64,000 bases of DNA from Polytrichum commune (Eukaryota > Streptophyta > Polytrichopsida > Polytrichales > Polytrichaceae): contig OX485803.1 of NCBI GenBank assembly GCA_950295325.1, forward strand, positions 48,127,554 to 48,191,553, given 5' to 3'. Shown here piece by piece: positions 56,613-64,000 of this stretch. The notes beneath the pieces are model-generated. The model had not been told where the DNA came from. It did not search any database and was given only the letters and a program-made list of their open reading frames with translations. The position numbers and the translations under genes were made by a program. The number at the start of each line of letters is the position of its first letter. Within the stretch, counting starts at the first letter, position 1.

Positions 56613-57724
56613 CAGTCTAACCTTGATAATGTCACCCTTGTTAATAGAACACCTTGATATTGTCACCTAAAAGTTTGAAACCAATTTTCATAGTGTAAAG
56701 CTCCCTCGTTATTATCCCTATCACCCTTGATAATGTCACTATTTTTTTTCAAAATCCGTAGTGTAAATGTGATAATATCAAGTATGGATGGATTGTATGG
56801 GTGGGCATGGGTTCGATATTATTGTTCATGGGTGAGCATGGGCTAAAGCAAAGCATATTGGGGGTCATTGAATGAACTCTCATTCAATGCTTTCGGCATA
56901 GTGGGATGCCTTGTGTAATTTCAAATTAGATGATCAAACCATTAGAAATTGTTGAAGAAAGTCCGCCATATTGCTTGCAGAGTGGAATGCAGATATAAAC
57001 AATCTTGATGAACGTATGAAGTCCAAAATGGAGGAAGCAACTTTGGAATTGGGTAGACTCATCGCCGCATTAAATTTGGGTTTGGATGTTGAAGGCAAGC
57101 ATGTAGAAAAGCTTTGTCCTTTGGAGTACATAAACATGGAAGGTGAAGATGATTTTGAGGTGGAATTTTCTACTGAGGAGCTTGTGCAATTAGTGCAAGA
57201 TGGCGAATAGGTTCTTGATTCCATGGAAGTGGACCCATTGATTGTTGATAGCAGTGATGATGAGTCTAAAGTAGTGAAGCTAAGCGATGAACAAAAATAT
57301 GCTAAAGATGTTTTGAATTTTATGGCTAGCCAAGGTTCTCAGATTTTCAGCACTCATGAGTTGTTAGAAATGGAAAAAATCCATGACAAACTCATTAGAA
57401 TTGGTGTTGCACATTTAACATCAACAAAACAATGTGACATTAGAAGCTTCTTTGTCTCTAGTGAGAGGTCTTTACTTGATCTCAATGACATATTATGATG
57501 TGCACTTGTTGTTATTCACAATTTTGAATTAGATTTTACATTCAAAAACATTGAAGTCTCGTATTTGTTATTTTTTAAAAATTTGTAATTATATTTTGAT
57601 TTTCTACATATTTTTTGATAATATCACATTATGCACAAAATGTGACATTATCAAGTATGTCACACCTTGTTTATATCACACTTTTTGGTGAAACGGAGGG
57701 TGTGACATTATCAAGGTTAGGGTG
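56613..57724 (+). mobile_element. Pogo-type element, internally deleted (1112 bp, TA target site)
   Basis: Left end CAGTCTAACCTTGATAATGT, right end the complement of CACCCTAACCTTGATAATGT; TA flanks both ends (56611-56612 and 57725-57726). The word CCTTGATAATGTCAC, or a close variant, recurs several times just inside each end (56622, about 56650, 56728 and 56770 at left; 57615, 57640 and 57702 at right), probably transposase-binding sites. The interior keeps only the C-terminal part of a pogo transposase. Confidence 0.8.
56930..57498 (+). pseudogene. C-terminal part of a pogo-type transposase
   Basis: Begins LDDQTIRNC-stop-RKSAIL, the pogo/Tigger block (T-I-R-N-C-W-R) with its Trp codon turned into TGA near 56955. 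It continues open through EWNADINNLDERMKSKMEEA and VEFSTEELVQLVQDGE to a TAG at 57208-57210, then in the same frame through VDPLIVDSSDDESKV to CDIRSFFVSSERSLLDLNDI and the stop at 57498. The acidic stretch and the terminal I-R-S-F-F motif fit plant and animal CENPB-like transposases. The DNA-binding and catalytic parts are deleted. Two single-base stops only, so decay is mild. Confidence 0.7.
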
Positions 57725-57986
57725 TAGTCCTGTCTACCCTATTAGCAGTAGCACTTGATTTCAGAATGTGGACTTATTACTACGGTAAGTATATCATGAT
57801 CTGACAAGTGCGACGGAAGGTAAACTTTACAGCCTCTGTTGTTTTCTTCTTGTCCGGCAGTCGGTGACGTCACAGGCCCAGCCTACATTACTTAATAAAA
57901 GTAAATAGAAAAACACTTCTGTGACCCTACATGAAGACGACAGTTGCACGATCTCCTGTGCAGTGGCTTCTTCCTGAGAACACGGA

Positions 57987-58405
57987 GCTCAGCCAGAGGT
58001 ATACTCCTATGGGCTGGGTGCAACCAACCCGTACACTGGTTCCTTGGAGGCAAGGGTTTAGGCATCCAACAAGGAACGAGTGTGTATGGGTTGGTTCGCC
58101 CAAATCCATTGTGCTATCTATGTGCAATTAACTTAGGTTGTCATCACAAAATAGTTGGCCTCTTTATCCATGCAAATTATCGTTGGGTCACACCCAAATC
58201 ACAAAAAAACTTTTTATCTTTCATTGTTCATCTCATAACATTAACCAACAACAACAATATTCCTTTCTAATCTCGGATGAACGAAAGTTTTGTGAGTCGA
58301 GAGCCTATAGGGTTGGGGTGAACCAACCTGTACATTGGTTTCTTGGAGGCTAAGGTTTAGGCATCCAAGAAGGAACGAGTGTATGGGTTGGTTCACCCAA
58401 ATTGA
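57987..58405. repeat. Tandem duplication, about 120-bp units 297 bp apart
   Basis: 57987-58110 and 58283-58405 share ACTGGTTCCTTGGAGGC/ATTGGTTTCTTGGAGGC, GTTTAGGCATCCAA and AAGGAACGAGTGT followed by ATGGGTTGGTTC. The short frames on both strands are by-products. Confidence 0.85.
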
Positions 58406-59690
58406 GCATGTAGGGGGTTGCATGGGAGCCTCTCCATGTTTATAGCAACCGTCAAACTCATATTTGGTTTAAATACAAGTATAAAGAGTATTCTGGAGGA
58501 ACTATATGAAAAATATTTCTTTGTGGCTACTTAGAGCCACATTACAAGGCAACATTGCTAATTATTGTTATGTTGCATAGCAAGCACATTAAAAATCAAA
58601 ATTATGTTCTTCTACGATGGTAGTAAATGTTCAAGATCGTATGAGGCAACCTAATTGCACATACTGGTGTAGATGAGTGAATGCTTGCAAATCCTGCCGA
58701 GGAGGAGGGCGAACCGGGGGAGACGGCACGGTAAAAACGATGATAGTTATTGTAGAGCCGTGAAGTTGTTCTTTAAGCTCAATTAGCCCCTAATTCCTAA
58801 ATCGGGGTCAATTTACTCTAGTGAACTTAAAATGGGATGAATTGGCAACCAACCTACCACACGCACGCGAGGGGGGGGGGGGTCAATTTTAATTATTATC
58901 CCCTTGGTACGTGTTAGGAATTCAAAGTGGGTGTAGACGCCCTGCTCATTTTGGAAGTTGGGTCCTACCCATCTTACTTGAGGTGAAAAACACAATGAGC
59001 TATGTTATACCACATAACCTATGTTTTTCTTAATGCGATCACGACTTCGGACTTGGTGTTAGAAAATTAGTGCAATAGGAACCGTAAAATAGGAACCATA
59101 AAATTAGTATATATTTGCGATATACTAACCACAAACCTATGGGAAACATGCATAGGGCTTAGGGTTTAGGGTTTAAGGGAGCTTTTTTTTTACTACATCC
59201 TTCTTACCTTGATAAGATTGGTGGGGGGAAACTCAGAGAACAAGACATCTAAGGTATGACCCTATTTTGGGCATTTTGAACTCTACAAACTTTTCTAACC
59301 ATTGGATTAGTTTAGGAGTTGTCTCACCTGCTTAACAAGTGCAAATCATGTAGATTGTCAATTCAAGTTATTGTAGAAGAGTTGAGATGCAAAACTTGTA
59401 GAGACCAAGTTGGTTATTCTTCCTCTCATTATGTGATAACATGTGTCCTCCCAAGTTATTGTGTTCATTTTTGGAGAATACTACAACAAGCCCACAACAA
59501 GATGCCCGCCAACTCACCTAGCTTAATTAAAGGGACAAACACCCAAACGCAATCGGTCTTTAAAAACTGAACACAACACACACTAGAAACCAATAAAGAC
59601 ATGTTGTCATATTAGCACTCAACCTCAAGATACATATTAATATTCAACTTCTAGACTACCAAAGCCCTCCCTCCCCCACCCTAACATGTG
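58406..59690. other. Unrecognised stretch with a short telomere-like run
   Basis: 58645-58680 resembles 45705-45735 (CCTAATTGCACATA). AGGGCTTAGGGTTTAGGGTTTAAGGG (given as TTAGGGTTTAGGGTTTAAG) at about 59157-59180 is two to three units of the plant telomere repeat. A run of G lies at 58869-58881. No gene. Confidence 0.4.
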
Positions 59691-61920
59691 GGGTTTCATG
59701 GGTTTGAGGACATGTGCGAGTGGCTTGCAACCCAGTCCATGCTCGTTCAGAGTGGACCTTGGTGGACTGCTGAGGGGCTGTTCACACCAACCACTTCTGG
59801 CACCATCCGTCGGCATCTCTAATTGTAATAGTGTGTAAAGTGGTGGACCAACATCAATTTCCTAACATAATCCCCAACAATTTCACAGCTGGAACTGGAC
59901 AAAAAGTTTGATGTGATTGGGGCATGAGGGAAGGGTTGCCCAATGCTCCCACGTACTGGAGCAATGTCACTCGTCACTCCTGCCGCTGTGAACCCTGAAA
60001 GCTCTGGGAGCTCAGTGCGAAGGCAGCTTGGGTCGAAGCGAGCCCAAAGCTTGATATAGGCAATTAGGTCCAAAGGTAGCCCAGAGGTTGGTGCAAGGGC
60101 ATTTTGGTTGTTCAAAGCTCTAAGAGCTTGGTTCGAAGGTAAGCCAGGTTCGGTGCAATGGCAACTTGGTTAATGCCCCCTTCCCACTCGACTTTAGCTA
60201 AGCCTAAAAGTCGGTTCTAAAAACACGGCCTTCACACCATCGACACTATCTAGTCCCGAGTCTAGTTGGCAAATGATGTGGCATGGTTTTAAAGTGGAGG
60301 TGTTAAGTCTCAAGCACCAACCCTCCCTCTCATCAGTACCTAGACATGAGGCAAGAATGTTGGACCTTTAAAAGTGTCGCCTCCCGCCCTTGTGATTGGT
60401 TGCTTTTTCGTCTTAGCTATGAGGGCATGAGGAGCTCCATTACCAAAAACCGATGGTTATAAGATAGATGAGCAGTATGGCGTTAGGGGATGGGACAAAA
60501 ACTATCCAACATTCATTGCATGGTGGATAAAACAATGAACATGTGTGAAAACCACTTAACTAAAACCCACTCGACAATCTCTGGAGCAAGTTCTTGTAGG
60601 TGCATTGGGATAGCCGGATGCCTCCGCTATAACCGAGAGAACTTTACCCGATTTTAAGGAAAAGCTTTGATTATTTGATAAAGTCAGGTGGGAAGGGGAC
60701 ATTTGACAGGCAACCCGGGGATCTTGGTTGCATCGCCTTCTTGCCCATCAGACCCACACGCTAACTTATTGTTTGCTGAAATCCCAGGGACTTGCTGCTC
60801 CTTCTTGAAGCTCTGCCCCAACATTGTGGTGGTGGATCACACACATTTGGGAACACCTTCGCCCTTTGCCAATCCGAGTCATTTCGGTGACCACCCTTGG
60901 CCCCCACCACTTAGCACAAACCCATCCATGATAACCCTGCGTCAAATATGAACTCACTTAGGTTTGGATTGAATTTAGTTGGCCGAATTCTTGGATGTTC
61001 ATGGATACTGGGTCCGGGTCGGTCCCCCAGACCTTAGGCCAAAGGAAAGTGTCCAAAGGCCGTCTCAAGACACTTCCAAAATCATGTAGTGTGGTCGCGG
61101 GTCCTCAAGTGTAATGTGAAACTATATGTGACCAGGTGCCCAACCAAATGCTATTTCCATGAATTTCTATTCAAGCGGGTCCTCACACATGATAAAACTA
61201 AACAAACCAACGGTGGTGAGCGTTCAGAGTGCCGTGGTCTCCTGGATTTGTGTTGGGCCGACTTCCAAGAGGCGGTTTTCGAAAACAATCCAAGTGATCA
61301 TGAAACATGACGCATTTGATGCCGCATAGGAGTCCATGTAGACTTTACATCCATCGTGCATTCCACGCACTCCATCGGTCCCTCAAGTGCAGTGTAAAGC
61401 GAACTTGGACCAGCTCCGCTTGTTCCACCAATGAGAGTGCGTGAAGTGCATTGGTCACGGGCCCTCAGCCTCGTGTGTGACGTGGCCCATAGATGCATGC
61501 ACCCTTAGACCCACACACAATTACTACTATTAAAGCAGCTATTGGACATCTCCGGTATTGGATACTTGTCCTCAAAAGTTTATCTGTGAGTTGTGGGTAA
61601 GGTAGCTTCTCCATCGAGGGTCGAGCTCCAACGCATGCAGAAAGACGGGTGACATTGTGAAAAGAACCCGGATAGCTAGGCAACACTACACTACACTAGA
61701 CTAGACTGAACTAGAGGTGTCGAATGCAGGAGGGGAGCGACCACATAAGGCCCACAGAGCTTAGCCCGGGGCATGATGGAGCTCGCTGCTTTGTTCGAGG
61801 GCCAAAATATCCACAGGCGCAGGCAGGGCCTTCATGATGGGAGTCATGAACTAAGCTAATAAGCTAGCTAGGCCAGCCCTGCCCTGCACACTTACTTAGC
61901 TTTTCTGGCCTCTGGGGAAC
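59691..61920. other. Unrecognised stretch, GC-richer
   Basis: 60000-60170 holds two diverged units around AGCTTGGGTCGAAG/AGCTTGGTTCGAAGGTAAGC. Short frames (minus 59819-60115, 98 codons; plus 60688-60951, 87 codons) show no domain. GTGGACTTGGTGGACTGCTG-like words near 59755 suggest retrotransposon LTR-type DNA but no LTR pair is seen. Confidence 0.3.
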
Positions 61921-61921
61921 A

Positions 61922-62700
61922 ATGCCAGATATATATGGATCCACAACAGCAGCAATTGCAAGTAACTTAACACCAGGGATTCACGCAGCCTACGTACCCA
62001 AATATCTCGCTTGTCCTGCCCCCCAATTGTCCCCAGCACCTGAACGATGGAGAAAAGAAAATGCCTGCCTACACAAGAGGGATTTACAACTTTCCCTCTT
62101 GGCACGATTCCCTCTTGTGTGTGTGTGCGCGAGCGAAAAATGTAAGAATTCCCTTCAGAAGGAGGGGATTGTTCCACAGTGGAAAAAACTATCCTCTTTC
62201 CCATGCGGGAGTTTCCCAAATGCTCCTTGTGTTAGTTGCAGAGGAAGCAGTGATCGGGGAGATTTTTGGGCATAATCGGTTGAGATCCTAGTGTTTGCAA
62301 GTCCAACCGGTTACATGTTGACATCCTTCGGTTTTTCCTTTATTAAATTGGGGTATATTGTACAAACTCCTCTATAACGATCGGTAATTCTCCTGCAGTC
62401 TTGAACTTCAACCGGTTATTTCTCAAACTGCCCATTCTCCCCGATCATAGCAAGAAACCAGTGGATGAGTTTGAGTAAGGATCAGTTGAGGTTCCAGACT
62501 TCAAGAAAATGGCCGATCGTGTTAGAGAAATCTATGGAATATGCCTCAAATTAATAAAGAAACAACAGCAAATGCATATGGATCCACAACAGCAGCAAAT
62601 GCAACACCAGGGATTCACGCAGATTCCCAAATATCTCGCTCATCCCGCCTCCCAAGTTCCAAGCAAATGAATTGGGGGGAGAAAAGAAATGACCGCTTAT
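61922..62700. repeat. Segmental duplication enclosing MITEs
   Basis: 61930-62075 (ATATGGATCCACAACAGCAG, CACCAGGGATTCACGCAG, CCCAAATATCTCGCT) recurs at 62567-62700 with small deletions. Each unit is followed by TTAGTTGCAGA and a family 2 MITE (62251-62451 and 62700-62900). Confidence 0.85.
62251..62451. mobile_element. MITE family 2, most complete copy (about 200 bp)
   Basis: Starts TGATCGGGGAGATTTTTGGG and ends CTGCCCATTCTCCCCGATCA, giving a TIR of about 18 bp. The interior carries CCTAGTGTTTGCAAG, CCAACCGGTTAC and CTTCAACCGGTTATTTCTCA. The CCGGTT words also pair with each other. The target duplication is not clear. Confidence 0.7.
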
Positions 62701-62900
62701 TAGTTGCAGATGAAGCGGTTGAGTTTGAGAATTAATCGGAACTGGTTCGAGACTTTCGCAAAATTACCCATTGTTGTAGAGGAATCTATGGAATATTCTC
62801 CGAATTAAATAAGAAGCGGCCAAAGCATGTCAACGTGTAACCAGTTGCACTGGGAAGCACCAGGGTGTTGACCGATCATGCCCAAAAATCTCCCCGGACA
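62465..62900. repeat. MITE family 2 fragments, inverted
   Basis: 62465-62560 (TGAGTTTGAGTAAGGATCAG … TTCAAGAAAATGGCCGATC) and 62705-62900 (GCGGTTGAGTTTGAGAA … GACCGATCATGCCCAAAAAT) are the complement of the 62251 copy. Confidence 0.65.
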
Positions 62901-63250
62901 CAGGTTCCAATTTCACACCCACTTGTGTGGTTTCTTGGCCCATGGGGAGTTGGCTTTTTGTAAGGAGGCCCATGGAAAACATGCTTGGTTGTCGTTTTAA
63001 AGTTACACAATGATATGTGTATATCTACGGACCCCACTGTAGGAGGGGTTGGGGATTCGCAACGTCTACGTAAATCCATATGGTAACAAATTCCAGATGA
63101 GTTCTTTCGGGTGGATGGGCTGTAGTTTGTTTTAGAGGGTGGGTTGCAAGTTGGCAGGTAGGCCCTCCCTATCCCCTCTTTACTAGTTTAAAAAATAAAG
63201 GAAAGCATGTGCACATGATGAGCTTAGATTATTATTTTCCAAAATTATTG

Positions 63251-63297
<47 letters not shown>

Positions 63298-64000
63298 GTG
63301 ACTTTCAAATATTTTTCTTCTTACATTTGGCAATCGACTAACATTGTTCGTTGAGTTATGTTTAATTTCTTTTTTTTGATTGACAATCCACCTTGTTTGT
63401 AGGATTGTTCATATCTTCATCATTCTATTGAAACAATTGGTGGTTTTTATCTTCTATTTGTTCAAAGTCACGCATAGATGTTCTTCTGCAAAATCATGAT
63501 CTTTATTGTGGAAATTCATACACTTAAAATTGGAAGTATTGTATTATATTATAATACATTAAATTCAACAGTACCATGTGACACATCTTTATATGAAAGT
63601 GTGGAATCACATTCCACTAGTTAAGTAGGTTTAAAAACCTTCATTAGGGTATCAATTGAGCACATGTATTACAATCAATACCTTAACCATAATCTCACTG
63701 TTCCATATCCTAAACTAATTTCTACAACACAATTACACCTTATTCTAATGTGAAGTGTAATGTTTATATCCTAACCTGGTATTGTTTTGTGTTCACACCC
63801 TAATATGTCATTGCTTTTCCCATATTATGTATGCTTCACTCATTACCAGTAATAAATTCTAGTATTAGTATATAAGTTCTATGCAAATAAAATAACGATC
63901 TCATCAATACTTATCACCCGCCTCAAAGAATAATAATAATAATAATAAGTTATTTTTCAAACACCAGTTATTACATATTCTACATGCATTCCACCTATCA
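62901..64000. other. Unrecognised end of window
   Basis: No gene seen. AG microsatellite at 63255-63292 and an ATA run at 63926-63946. AT-rich after 63180. Confidence 0.4.
63255..63292. repeat. AG microsatellite
   Basis: About nineteen tandem AG units. Confidence 0.92.

Overview
The window looks like nuclear DNA of a land plant, most likely a repeat-rich intergenic region around one conserved housekeeping-type gene. Evidence: one complete 12-exon gene with canonical GT-AG introns that is plainly orthologous to a plant RCC1-repeat protein family; PIF/Harbinger elements carrying the plant-type trihelix (Myb/SANT-like) ORF; LINEs with plant-style zf-RVT ends; MULE, hAT and pogo-type relics; and a short TTTAGGG-type telomeric run. 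A Tc1-like DD34E element of fungal or animal style, rare in seed plants, makes me lean weakly towards a non-seed plant (lycophyte, fern or bryophyte). That is inference. There is no bacterial-type operon, CRISPR array or phage. LAYOUT: 0-0.9 kb, a fold-back repeat. 1.37-2.57 kb, a near-complete Tc1-like element with a broken DD34E transposase. 2.87-3.48 kb, two nested MITEs. 3.56-4.5 kb, a pogo/Tigger transposase relic. 4.6-9.3 kb, a long-terminal-inverted-repeat element (MULE or Pack-MULE-like) with captured exon-like segments, its right arm split by a 1.45 kb hAT-like element with 8-bp target duplications. 9.7-18.9 kb, two head-to-tail PIF/Harbinger elements; the first has lost its transposase by internal deletion, the second keeps a dead transposase on the opposite strand to its DNA-binding ORF. 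18.9-25 kb, a very AT-rich island with a decayed MULE-type transposase that has a SWIM-like zinc finger. 25-30 kb, dispersed non-coding repeats and a 42-bp tandem array. 30.8-36.3 kb, the RCC1 gene on the minus strand (404 codons, every exon junction in phase). 37-44 kb, MITEs and a degenerate GGGAAC-rich repeat. 44-49 kb, mostly unrecognised repeat DNA. 49.4-50.2 kb, a 253-bp tandem triplet ending in a tRNA-like B box. 51.6-55.5 kb, a decayed LINE (endonuclease plus reverse transcriptase) split by two oppositely oriented, 8-bp-TSD hAT-type MITEs that together form an 860-bp hairpin. 55.9-56.4 kb, a second LINE lineage (zf-RVT end). 56.6-57.7 kb, an internally deleted pogo-type element with intact TIRs and TA duplications. 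57.7-64 kb, local duplications, MITEs and unrecognised DNA. HOW IT FITS TOGETHER: only the RCC1-family gene looks functional. Almost all the rest is a layered record of transposition: five DNA-transposon superfamilies (Tc1, pogo, Harbinger, hAT, MULE), two LINE lineages and at least five MITE families, several nested so that the order of insertion can be read. The most informative observations are the twin hAT MITEs in the LINE, the tandem Harbinger pair, the SWIM-type MULE in its AT-rich island, and the Tc1-like element.
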